Source: Pinus tabuliformis
Taxonomy: Eukaryota > Streptophyta > Pinopsida > Pinales > Pinaceae
DNA length: 64,000 nucleotides
NCBI GenBank assembly: GCA_031772625.1
Contig: CM062804.1
Span: forward strand, 1,023,541,208 to 1,023,605,207
Direction: 5' to 3'
This document shows positions 41,360 through 52,126 of the stretch, piece by piece. Below the pieces are notes generated by a model. It had not been told where the DNA came from, made no database searches, and was given only the letters and a program-made list of their open reading frames with translations. The position numbers were made by a program, and so were the translations under genes. Each line of letters begins with the position of its first letter. The stretch's first letter is position 1.

Positions 41360-42403
41360 TTAAGATTCTTTCCACTGTTGGGGGAGGAGAGGGCTTGGGG
41401 GGGGGAGATATGGGAGGGGGTTACCAAGGGGCCTCGCGGGGATTGGGGGGGGGGATGGGGGTTCCTCTGCAGACAAGGTTTCAAAAGGGTTGGAGGAGGA
41501 GGGGTAGGAAGGGCCGAATCCAGAGGGTTGGGAGGGGGGGAAGGGATTTTCAAGAGGGGGCTTTGAGGAAGGGCCAGGAGGGGGGTTTGATTTTTTCTTT
41601 TTAACGATCTCCCAAGCTTCTTCAGGAGCTTCTACATTGCCTTCAGAAACATTTGATTTAGATTTACTGCATCTATTGGCGAAATGCCCATATTCGTGAC
41701 ATACCTTGCACTTGAAGGGCAGCTTCTCGTAGTCCACTTGCTGTATGTGCGTCCACTGATCGACTTTGAGTTTGATTGCTTTCGGCAGTCCCTTACCCAG
41801 ATCTACTTTGACACATATCCGTGCACAGGCATGCATGTTCTCCTTCGGTTCGGATCTGTCAATATATTTACCGACGGCATTCCCTATGGCTTTCACTGAC
41901 TCGTCCCCCCAGCAATGAAGCGGCAAATGGGGCAGGCGGACCCAGACGGGGACAGCGTTGGGGACGTCCATCTCTGGATCGAAGTCAGGGGTCCATCTGT
42001 TAAGGTAAAGGCCCCGAGAGTCCATGAAATACGAGCCGTTTCTGAAGATGAGGTTATGGTCCTCCATTGATTCAAAAAGGAAGGTGTAAAACCCCCTCCC
42101 GCAGAACCTGATTGTTATTTTCCCTTGCACCATCGGGTTCCAGTTTCTCTCGACCCATCTTTGGACTGATCGAGGGGAGGGCCACAATCCCGTGAACTGA
42201 TCGACCAGGCCTCGTTCTGCTAAGGCGACTGCAGCTCTCCTCGGGAGGGAAGGAGGGAGCGAGACTTCTGGGATTTCATCTAGCTTCTTGATGAACTTAG
42301 AAGCTGTAGGGCGGATTTTTCCTGCTGCATTCTCAGGGATGAAAGAAGCGAAAGATTTTTCCAGATCTTCCGGATCCTGAGATGGAGGATCCATTTCAGG
42401 CAT
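41360..42403 (-). CDS. LINE ORF1: RNA-binding Gag-like protein (DUF4283-type, zinc knuckle)
   Basis: 347 residues starting MPEMDPPSQDPEDLEKSF. The central part (WNPMVQGKITIRFCGRGFYTF, YLNRWTPDFDPEMD, VWVRLPHLPLHCW) is the plant LINE/gag-like DUF4283 domain; a CCHC knuckle, CKVCHEYGHFANRC, is near residue 240. The C-terminus is Pro-rich. It should bind LINE RNA and form the ribonucleoprotein. The frame is intact and ends about 200 bp before ORF2 starts. Confidence 0.88.
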   Translation of the reverse strand: MPEMDPPSQDPEDLEKSFASFIPENAAGKIRPTASKFIKKLDEIPEVSLPPSLPRRAAVALAERGLVDQFTGLWPSPRSVQRWVERNWNPMVQGKITIRFCGRGFYTFLFESMEDHNLIFRNGSYFMDSRGLYLNRWTPDFDPEMDVPNAVPVWVRLPHLPLHCWGDESVKAIGNAVGKYIDRSEPKENMHACARICVKVDLGKGLPKAIKLKVDQWTHIQQVDYEKLPFKCKVCHEYGHFANRCSKSKSNVSEGNVEAPEEAWEIVKKKKSNPPPGPSSKPPLENPFPPSQPSGFGPSYPSSSNPFETLSAEEPPSPPPIPARPLGNPLPYLPPPSPLLPQQWKES

Positions 42404-42642
42404 TAGAGGGGATCGAAGGACTCAAGCGGGGAACCGGGGGAGGCCCCGATGAAGGGGAAGGGCAGGAGGCCCAATGACAGAAGATAAGGGCAGGAGGCCC
42501 AGGACAAAGGAGGAATCAGCAGAGGGAGGGCGCGAGCCTAGCAGCGACGCTGCCAGGCACAGTGGCGCAGGAGAGGTCAGGTCAGAGATGCGCGCAGAGG
42601 AACGCCAAATTGCCAGAGCCACTCATCTTCTCCATCCACACC

Positions 42643-42655
42643 TATATTATTATTA
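42643..42655. repeat. LINE target-site duplication, right copy
   Basis: TATATTATTATTA, identical to 35602-35614. Confidence 0.65.
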
Positions 42656-42742
42656 ACCTATTATATATATATATTAAATTTAAGTTTTTTAGATAATTTT
42701 TTATAATATACTATATTTAATATTTATTTATAACTTTTTTAT

Positions 42743-42801
<59 letters not shown>

Positions 42802-44460
42802 TTATTGGTGTTTATATTATGTTTGTATAACGATAAAAATTTGATATATAATATTCAATGTATTTTTTGTCTTTACCATGCTTTTTGTGAGGTTCATTAT
42901 TGGATGTATATTTTTTTATTGTATATAAGATTGGTTGTCGTTTGGCTTTTATTTACATAGTTATGCATTTACAATAAATATGGATGACATGTTTGATATG
43001 TACTTTGAAATGTGTGTGGATTTTCTTTAGCATATGGCTTGATTTACTCTCTACATTAATTTTGTATGTTTGGATATTTACAATTCTGTGTGTATGGTGA
43101 TTAAAAATTGACATGCAATGTTCGTAGTATTTATAATTTTGTGTGTACTAAGAAGGTTTGATGAGATGTTTGTATTCTTGTGTATTTGCAATGCTTTTGA
43201 CGTTTGAATGTTTATGTATTTCTAATGCTTGTTATGTTAGTGTAGTTATTATGTGTTTGTATTGATTATGTAGTTATAATATTATTTGTAAGGATTAAAA
43301 CTTGAATTGTGCGCTTGATTGTGTGTTTGTAATCTTCATTGTTCTTATTTTTCGTTGTGGGTTTGTACTTTTGATTCTATGTTTGTTTATACTCTTGATT
43401 GTATACATTTTTTATTATGTGTTTGTATTCTTGATTGTATGCATTTTTTTATTTTGTATTTGTACCCTTGATCAATTTTGTTTTCATGTATTTACAATCT
43501 TGTGTGTAACAAAATATGAAAGAATGTTTATATGCTCGTGTATTTACAATATTTTTGAAAGTAATGATGAAAATCTAAAATGATATTTGAGTACTCGTGT
43601 ATTTGATATGAGAATTTGTGCGAGAATGAGGGAAATTTGATATGACATCTTTTTGTATTTGATATGGCATCTTTTTGTATTTGCAATAATATTTTTGTAA
43701 TGATCAAAATTTGATGCCTATTTTCCATCTAAATTTATTCCACAATAAATTAAATGGGGGTATAGGGAGTCTTGAGTGAACTAGGAATATTATATAAGAT
43801 ATAATTTGTTGTATAGGGAAATCACATAGGAAGTGGGGTTAGGGGAATGATAGAGTGAAATAATAGTATAACCATAAATTAGGGGTGAGGGAGAGGGGTC
43901 AAATAAACTTCCACCTTCACATGGTTGGCCTAATTAGTAAACAATTTATATCACAAAATTCTGGAAGCCAAGTGAAGTTCTTTTTAAATCTAAAGAAAGT
44001 ATTATTTTATAAATAATTTCAATTTATTCTTTATTCTATAAATAATAAATATTTATTTTTTTAATACTATTATTATTTATTTAATCAATATTAAAAATAA
44101 TATTTCATATATTATTATTATTATTTAATAGATTATAAAAAAATTATTTCATAATTTAGAAAATAATAATAATAATGTATCTTACATTAGAATTTAGAAT
44201 TTTAAGTATATTATTTATTATGTATATTCAGTATTTTTATTTTATTAATGATACTTTTGATATTTAATTTAGATTTATTTTTTCAATATAAATGTTTTAT
44301 TTTATTAATATATTATATGAATATTTGATATATTAAAATTTAAATTAATTAACTTTAATGTTAATAATATATAAAAAAAAATTTCATGTAATTTTTTATT
44401 AATTAAATAATTTTTTAGTATTAGTAAATAATAATAATCAATTAATTTATCAAAATTTTC
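42656..44460. repeat. AT-rich repeat R2
   Basis: Starts with a long TA microsatellite (about 42740-42796), then repeats R1 sequences: the GTTTATATTATGTTTGT block near 42810, the GGATGACATGTTTGATATG block near 42980, and the GAAGCCAAGTGAAGTTC tail near 43965. With R1 it forms a tandem pair once the LINE is removed. Mostly noncoding. Confidence 0.75.
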
Positions 44461-44690
44461 GGAAAAAATCACATAGAGAGTATTTGGTCAACACGTTTCA
44501 AACCGGCCAGTGTGGTTCATCTTCAGGACAAGATGAAGAGACATATCTCAGAGGAGGGTTAAATAAGAACCAAAGCAAGATCTGTCTTCATCTTAAAAAC
44601 CTGCAAGCATGCCCATTCAAAAGATTGAACAGTGCAGGGTAGTGATATTCAAAACGCGTGGACCAAATACTCTCTGTGTGATTTTTTCTT
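44461..44690. mobile_element. Mutator-like MITE, 230 bp
   Basis: 28-bp terminal inverted repeats (44462-44489 and 44661-44688) with one mismatch, starting GAAAAAATCACA. Flanks AAAATTTTC (44452-44460) and AAAATTCTC (44691-44699) give a 9-bp near-exact target duplication, typical of Mutator-like elements. No coding sequence. A second copy lies at 61250-61494. Confidence 0.75.
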
Positions 44691-45528
44691 AAAATTCTCA
44701 TGAATTAATAAGTTATGGATCATAGAAACTTGAATTCGAATAATTAATTAATTAATTATTAAGAAAATTATAAAGTGTTATTATAAATATTTTATTATTA
44801 TTATTAAATAAAATTATAAATTAATATTATAAAAACTTATTTAATTATTATCATTATAACTATTTATTTAAATATTTTTAAAAACTATTTAATATATGCA
44901 TCAAAATATTTAATATATGTATATATGATACGTTTATATATATATATATATATATACTTTTATTTTGTTTTTAAAAAAATCAAAAAATCTTTAACCATTT
45001 TTTAAAGATCTAGTAATTTCAATTTAATATTTTTTATAAATAATAAATTTATAAATATTTATTTATTTAATATTATTATTAATTATTTAATAAAAATAAT
45101 ATTTCATACCTTATTATTATTATTTAATAAATTATAGATTTTTTATTTCCTAATTTAGAAAAGAATAATAATGTATCTTACATGAGGGTTTAGAATTTAA
45201 AGTGTATCATTTATTGTGTATATTCATTATTTTTATTTTAATGATGATACCTTTTGAAATTTAATTTAAATCTATTTTTTTTATATATAAATTTCTATAT
45301 TTTATCAATATATTATATGAATATTTGATATATGAAAATTTAACTGACTTGGACCTTAATAAGGAGATGATATGTACATAAACTTCATCTTATACATGTT
45401 AATGAAGTTTTCAACTTGTCTAACATTTGTCTAAATTTCAGATTTGATTTTCAGCCATCTATGTTCTTCTTGCTTTGTAATTTCTAGCTATATATTTATT
45501 TTAATTTAAAAAAACATAAAGACAACTA
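44691..45528. other. AT-rich flank of element C
   Basis: AT-rich DNA with TA runs near 44935-44955. It corresponds to 61495-62354 in the second copy. Nothing coding seen. It ends in the 5-bp target AACTA at 45524-45528. Confidence 0.7.
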
Positions 45529-48500
45529 TGTCACACCTCTATTTCCATGTACATAAAAAAATTTATTGAATGCCTAACTTACCATGTTAGCGGAACATTA
45601 TATGATACTCAGGTTTAAGTCTGCGCATTGCATTTATCTACTATACACATACAATACACAATATATAATAAGTTGTTGATCTTATGTCTATTGCTGTAAC
45701 TTTGGCTTACGTATACCACGTGGTAAGGTAATGTGTTATCAGCAGCGGGGTGTTGAACGTATGCCTTTCCCATGACATAGTCTTACTATAGTTTATCAAA
45801 CGGTAAAGTATATTAATAAGGCACGGCCTTTGATGGTCCTGCCGCAGAGTTCACAGCTGCCACTTCACACTCGCCTTTAAGACAACAGTCCTGAAGAGGG
45901 CAGGTGGCATGGCCTGCCTCATTTGGCCATGTGACACCTTGGAAACGCGGATCTCGGTCTTAACAATGCTGTTTCCCGCCTTGCTTTGACGGCTCGGATC
46001 TCATCCGGAGATCGGATGGTTGTCATGCGCCCAAGGGTTTATGTTGATACTTATACTCCTTCCTACACTCTCGGGTTCATTTGCGTGCTCAGCTCTTTCC
46101 AGCTCCGGTTCTGTGTGCCAATTTGGGGTTCATATCACCAGCAGCACTTCTTCGCTCTGTAAGCGCCCAGGAATCGAGCAAAGCTCGTCATTCGGCCATC
46201 TCAGGTATTGATCTCGGACTACTAGATTCATTGAGTTATTTCAGTTCACTGTGTCTATTTCAGTTTACTGTATTTATTGGAAAATGATTTCTTATTGATT
46301 GGTCTCTTGCTGCTATGAAGCACAGTCAGTTCGTGCAACCTCTCGCATGGAACAAGGTTGACTACCTGTGGCGGTTCAACCTTCTTGGTCACGGGTAAGT
46401 TAAAGCTCATGATGCTTTGCCTGTACTTCAGCATTCAGAATTATAGATCTTAAGACATGGTTATGGTTGATGCAGGCCGCCGCTCCAACGCGGGCCTCCT
46501 TATGTCATTTGCTGAGGTATTCTCTGTAGAGAACCCTCACGGTTTGCATCCTCATGTCGTCAGGTCTTAACAGTAAATCTTTGGTTAAGTGTTTATTCCA
46601 ATGGAGCCTGAGTTTCTGTACCAATGTTCATAGTTTCGTTGATTTACAGTACTGTATTTTTCTTTAAGGCACACCGAGTTTAATGGGCAAACATACTCTT
46701 AGATTTTGGTTGCGGATCTAGCCTCAGCGCTCAGATCCTGCAACGGTTTTCCTGTGGCTTGTACTCGTGCCATAAGTTTGGTCAATTTCTCTTTCAGGGT
46801 TTACCACCCTATGTTATATGTAATTTATATTCATGTTATGAGGAGATGGTCTAATTCTCAGGCGATTTACGCATAGACAAAGTATTGTGAACTGTGTAAG
46901 CTTCGTAGCAACTTTGCTTTGTTATTTTATATGATTCTGTTCTCGAATCTCCTTAATATCAATACAGAGTATAGGGTTTATCAGTTATAGCGATGGTTAC
47001 TTGTTTTAAATGACTGCAGCAGCATATTAATCTTGTATTACGATGATATTTACAGTCTCGCTCTATTCCTATACTGTATGTTCATTATTTATGCTGGTTT
47101 GTACAGCATGCATTCCGAGATTGTTTCTATATTGTTCTTTCTTTTCCTATGGTAATGCCGCTCTTAATCGAGGTCGGCTATACGCACAGTTTTCTTTGTA
47201 TTTACAATGTTTGACCCATTCGGGTCGCATGCACAGAACTGTATATGTATATTTGTAACCCTTCATAGTTACATGCATAGGGTTATATAAACGAATGCAT
47301 TTCCTTTTACAACTACATGCACAGGAATATGTAATATTTGCAATCCTTTCCACAGTTACATGCACGGGATTTATAAATAAATGTAACCCTTTATCACAGT
47401 TACATGCACGGGATTTATAAATGTAAATGTATATTTCTTCCTGTATCGTTTTAAGGACTAGCTCTCAGCTACCATGTCCGCTAATGCTGTAACCTATGCT
47501 CACGGTTATGGAGTACTAAATGATTCTTGCCTCCGTTATACAGTTTATCGACAACCTCTGTTTATCTAGAACACCTGTCTGTTCATTTCCATGTCATTCA
47601 CTTACCCTGTTATCAGTAGGGTTTGTTATTCTCACATCGATGGTAACATCTGGTTACGGTCGGTACCTCTGCTCTCGGATTCCAGAGGTCCTAACCCGCA
47701 TTTACAGTCGACATGTTACAATAATGGTTTATTTTCTATCAAGTGATTAATATCGATGTTTACTGTTAACTCTTTAGTTATTAAACAGAGTCTTGTTTTC
47801 CACTAATAAGGGTATCTCAAGTCCGTTACTCAGTAACCGGATCTTGGTAATCCCTTCTCGTGCCAATACTCCTTCTTGGCTTCATCTATGTGTACTCTGT
47901 TTACTCTGAAGCTAACTCAGACCTTGTCTGTTAGCTAACAGTCTGTCCTATAGTTTGAGAACTACAACTGTATATTTACATTAACGCTACAGTATCTAGG
48001 AAAATGAAATACATATTTTCCTGTTGACTTCTGTAATATTTATCGCATATATACTGCTATTCAGAGACTTTACAGTTTGAGACCGTACCTGGTTCGCCAG
48101 AGTCGGGAATGGTCCTCAAACAAAATAAGTCACCTGAGCTTTAGCTCTGCTCGTCCACCCAGCCATGAGACCCATCCCTCAGATGGAAGTCTCCCCCCAA
48201 GCCATCTTGCAGACCTCAAGCCCTCAGCAAGAATTACGCACTCTGTGCTTGGTTATCTGGTCCCAACCAGACTTAACCAGTCTTTTCTTTCTTTCTTTTT
48301 CCTTTTTCCTCTTCTTGGAAAAGGTCTCCTCTGCCTGTCCCCACAGCCCAGAGCTTCCCCCTACAGCCAGGACTTTTCCTGCTCTTGGGAGGTAGTTTCC
48401 ATCAGTTAATGTAACTGATCTCTTTCTTTTAAATTCACCTCTTAGAGGCTGCCAGCATTTCAAGAAAAATATTTAAATTACTTTTTCAAAATAGTTTATC

Positions 48501-48587
48501 ACAGTTTGTTTTTAAACATAAACAACAACTGTATTAATGTCTTTTACCACAGTAATTTTCATATTTACAGAATCTGGGGTTATTACA
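45529..48587 (-). repeat. Element C 3' LTR (left copy)
   Basis: 3059 bp. Contains a small minisatellite (47230-47430) around GTTACATGCACGGGATTTATAAAT, with one more copy than the other LTR, which explains the 40-bp length difference. Short frames inside it occur in both LTRs and look incidental. Confidence 0.95.
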
Positions 48588-48807
48588 TCTCCCCCCCCTG
48601 TGATTGGACATCGTCCCGATGTCCGTCACCCTTAAACAGATTCAGGTAAGCTTCTCTAAGGAGTTCCTCATCCTCCCAAGTGGCCTCTTCAGGCCCATAA
48701 TGTTGCCATTGCACCTTAGCTTGGGAAATAACCCGTTTCCGCAGCTGCACTTCTCTCCGGTCGAGAATGGTCAGTGGTTCGACCAGAACCTCGCCTTCCG
48801 GCTCGAC
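48583..48807 (-). CDS. Element C chromodomain exon
   Basis: Joined after the intron 48808-48883, this reads VEPEGEVLVEPLTILDRR, QLRKRVISQAKVQWQHYG and PEEATWEDEELLREAYLNLF, a typical chromovirus C-terminal chromodomain that directs integration to marked chromatin. The last codons cover the purine tract, and the stop TAA (48583-48585) is made by the first bases of the 3' LTR. Splicing keeps frame (phase 0). If unspliced, pol ends at 48842 without a chromodomain. Confidence 0.8.
   Translation of the reverse strand, partial: VEPEGEVLVEPLTILDRREVQLRKRVISQAKVQWQHYGPEEATWEDEELLREAYLNLFKGDGHRDDVQSQGGEM
48588..48599 (-). other. Polypurine tract of element C
   Basis: Minus strand CAGGGGGGGGAGA directly before TGTAATAACC of the 3' LTR. 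Confidence 0.85.
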
Positions 48808-48883
48808 CTGCAATCAGCAACAGATTAAGTCATTTCCTTGTTTAAGAACAAAACTTATCTAGGATGATCAGACTAATCCTTAC
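48808..48883 (-). other. Candidate 76-nt intron in element C pol
   Basis: Minus strand starts GTAAGGATTAG and ends GCTGATTGCAG, with a possible branch site CTTAAT. Exon ends are ...AATGTTCGG and GTCGAGCCG..., both at codon boundaries. Removing it joins integrase to the chromodomain. Confidence 0.7.
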
Positions 48884-51800
48884 CCGAACATTCTGCCAGT
48901 GAATCACATGTTTAGGATCGTAGACGTATTGTTTTAATACGGAAACGTGGAAAACATTATGGATCCTAATATGGCCTGGTAGAGCGAGTTGATAAGCTAC
49001 CGGCCCCACCCTTGCCAAAATTTGAAAAGGTCCAAAATAGCGGGGTGCAAGTTTGGCACATCCGCTCCACTGCAAGGTACTTCTTCTGGGTTGGATTCTA
49101 ACAAACACATGATCCCCAACTTGGAATTCTTTGAACCTTCTTTTTCGATCAGCAAAACTTTTATGTCTATCTTGAGCGGCTTTTAAGTTGGTACGCACTC
49201 TTTTTACCGTTTCTTCCATTTCCTTGAGCATTTCAGGGCCAATTCGTAACCTGTCCTCAGGTCCGCCCCAACTTGAGGGTGTGCGGCACTTCCGCCCATA
49301 CATAACCTCGAAAGGACTCAACTGTGTAGAGGAGTGATACCCATTGTTATATGCAAATTCGACCAGGTGGAGATATTCTTCCCATTGGGTTGGCTTCATC
49401 ATAACACATGCTCTCAGCATGTCCTCCACAACCTGATTCACACGCTCCGTTTGGCCATCTGTTTGGGGATGATAGGCTGTGCTAAAGTTCAGCTGTGTTC
49501 CCAGTTCAGCAAATAGTGTCCGCCAAAAGGCTGATGTAAACTTAACATCACGATCGGAAATGATTACCTTCGGAAGTCCATGCAATTTGAATATATTTTG
49601 CATGAAAATATGGGCAATTTGCACAGCCTTATATGTTGATTGCACAGGTATGAAGTGTGCTGCCTTACTCAATTTATCCACTACCACCATAATGGAATCA
49701 TTATTCTTCTTTGTCCGAGGCAATCCAGTTATAAAATCCATGGAGATAGTCTCCCATTTCCATTCCGGAATGGGTAAGGGTTGTAGCAGCCCTGCTGGAT
49801 GCAAATGCTCCGCTTTGATCTGCTGACATTCTAGACATCGTGCTAGATACTCAGCTACCTCCTTCTTCATTTTTGGCCAGTAATATTCTTTTCGAAGAGC
49901 GGTAACCATTTTCTGATATCCTGGATGCCCGGTATAATGGCTGATATGAAATTCATCCAGAATCAGCTTCTTAATACTATCTTCATTGGGTACATACAAC
50001 TTTTTGTTAAAGTACAGCATTCCGGCATCATCCAGCTCATACCCTTGTTGTGTTTCCTTACCAGAAAATTGTTGTATTTGCTGTTTAATTTGCTGGTAAA
50101 CAGCATCACGTTCAGCTGCTGATTTTATCTTTTCAAATAAAGTACTCTGCCATTTACTAACTGAAATCTTGCACACGCATTGTACCTTTCGACTTAATGC
50201 ATCTGCCACTCGGTTCTCCTTCCCTTTTAAATGCTTAATTTCAAAGTCGAATCCACTTAAGAAGTCAGCCCAACGAGCTTGCCTCGTGTTTAAAGTGGGT
50301 TGGCTGAAATAGTTTGTTAGGCTGTGGTGGTCTGTTAACAGCAGAAATCTTCTCCCCAAGAGGTAGTGCCGCCACATTTTCAGCGCATGAATAACAGCCG
50401 CTAGCTCCAGATCGTAAGCAGAGTATTTCTGCTCATGTTCTTTCAGCTTCCTTGATTCATATGCAATGACTCTTCCCTCTTGCATCAGCACCCCTCCCAC
50501 ACCCTCTTTACTTGCGTCAGTGCAGACCACGTAATCCTTATTAGGATCAGCTATACTCAATATGGGTGTTGTGGTGAGTAAGTGCTTGAGCTGTTCAAAG
50601 CTCCGCTGACATTCTGAAGTCCACTTAAACACTTTTCCTTTCTTTTGTAAGGAGGTGATAGGGTATGCTACCCTTGAAAAGCCTTCCACAAATCTTCTGT
50701 AATAACCTGCTAGACCCATAAAGGATCTAATATCTGCCACGTCCTTTGGTATGGGCCACTCCATTATAGTTCTGATTTTCTCAGGGTCTACTGCAATTCC
50801 GTCCTTTGTGATTACATGGCCTAAGTATTGTATCTCCTCCTTGAAGAAGTCACACTTACTAAACTTTGCATATAATTGATGTTCTCGCAAAGTTTGCAAT
50901 ACCAACCTAAGGTGCTCCTCATGCTCCTTTCTTGATCGGGAGTAAATCAGAATGTCATCTATGAATATCAACACAAACTTGTCCAAGAACCGGTGAAACA
51001 CACTGTTCATCAAACACATGAAAGTAGCAGGTGCATTGGTCAGACCAAAAGGTAGCACCACGAATTCATAATGCCCATACCGCGTTCTGAAAGCGGTCTT
51101 AGCGATATCCTCCTCTTTAATTCTGATCTGATGGTAACCAGATCGCAGATCGATTTTAGAGAATACCGTCGCTCCCTTCACTTGGTCAAAAAGTTTGTTG
51201 ATTCTAGGCAAAGGGTATTTATTTTTTATCGTGAGCTTATTCAGCTGACGATAATCAATGCACATCCGAAAGGTGCCATCCTTCTTTTTGACAAACAGCA
51301 CTGGGGCTCCCCAGGGTGATACACTGGGACGGATGTAATTTTTATCTAACAGCTCCTGCAATTGCATCTTTAATTCTGTTAGTTCTGGTATGCTCATACG
51401 GTATGGTGCCCGTGAAACAGGTGCTGCCCCCGGAACCAGTTCAATAGTGAAATCCACATCTCTTTTAGGTGGTAGTCCCGGTACTTCCTCGGGAAACACA
51501 TCTACAAATTCCTGCACCACCGGAATGTTACCCAACATGGCAGTTTTATCCTTCTGGTTGGCGTAACCCACCTGAATAGCATAAATTTGACATTTTTTCT
51601 TGATGCATTTAGCTAATTGAGTTGCTGTAATGGGTCGAATCTGTACAGGATGTTTGATTCCTTGTAACTCCTGCTGCTCCCCACCGTCATCCTTATAGTA
51701 GATAGTTTTTGTCTTGCAATTCACTAAGGACCAGTGTCTTTCCAGCCAATCCATCCCAATCAGGACATCATAGGAACCCAACGGTAGTACATTTAAATCT

Positions 51801-52126
51801 GCCACTATTGGCTGTCCTGCTATGGTTAAGGAGCAATTATTTACTTTGGCCAAGACTCGTCTTTTGGCTCCTGTAGCTAATTGGACCAGCCACGGATTTC
51901 TGAACTTTTCAGCTTGTAGTTTACATTGTTCTACTATTTTTGGGCTAATGTAACTTAAAGTAGCGCCTGGGTCAATAAGAACAGCGATAGAAAAGTTTGA
52001 AATTTTACCTTCAAATTCTACCATAGATGGCTGGTACTCCGCTTGGCGGTCCTCCAAGGCTGCATTGATTCTGGGTACACTACGTGCCACGTCCCCAACG
52101 GTTGATGCTTCATGAATCTGGGATAT
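48884..52126 (-). CDS. pol: Element C pol: protease, RT, RNase H, integrase
   Basis: About 1080 residues continuing gag's frame after UAG 52127-52129. Domains in order: protease ([13 protein letters not shown], about residue 45), RT ([38 protein letters not shown] with the Asp pair, about 385), RNase H ([22 protein letters not shown]) and integrase (zinc region [11 protein letters not shown] and CLECQQIK; core [19 protein letters not shown] and [14 protein letters not shown], the D, D, E residues). The end has a [11 protein letters not shown]-terminal domain. It makes and inserts the element DNA. The frame is fully open to the intron, so this copy may be active. Confidence 0.95.

Larger units (their letters stand above)
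35615..42642 (-). mobile_element. Nearly full-length L1-type LINE with RNase H, 7.0 kb
   Basis: Minus strand: short 5' leader, ORF1 (41360-42403), ORF2 with endonuclease, RT and RNase H (36912-41154), a 1.3-kb 3' region and a short A-tail (T-run 35615-35623 on plus). A 13-bp target duplication flanks it. It is inserted inside the R1/R2 AT-rich repeats. ORF1 is intact; ORF2 has about two frameshifts and two stops. Confidence 0.88.

Noticed and set aside
41209-41604. Plus-strand Gly-rich frame of 131 codons
   Set aside because: It is the antisense shadow of the Pro-rich C-terminus of LINE ORF1.
42740-42796. TA-rich run as a possible element boundary or origin
   Set aside because: It is a plain TA microsatellite of the kind seen at several places in the AT-rich repeats.
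46020-48463. Short frames in the left LTR of element C, repeated at 53865-56340
   Set aside because: They occur in both LTRs simply because the LTRs are near identical; no domain is recognisable.
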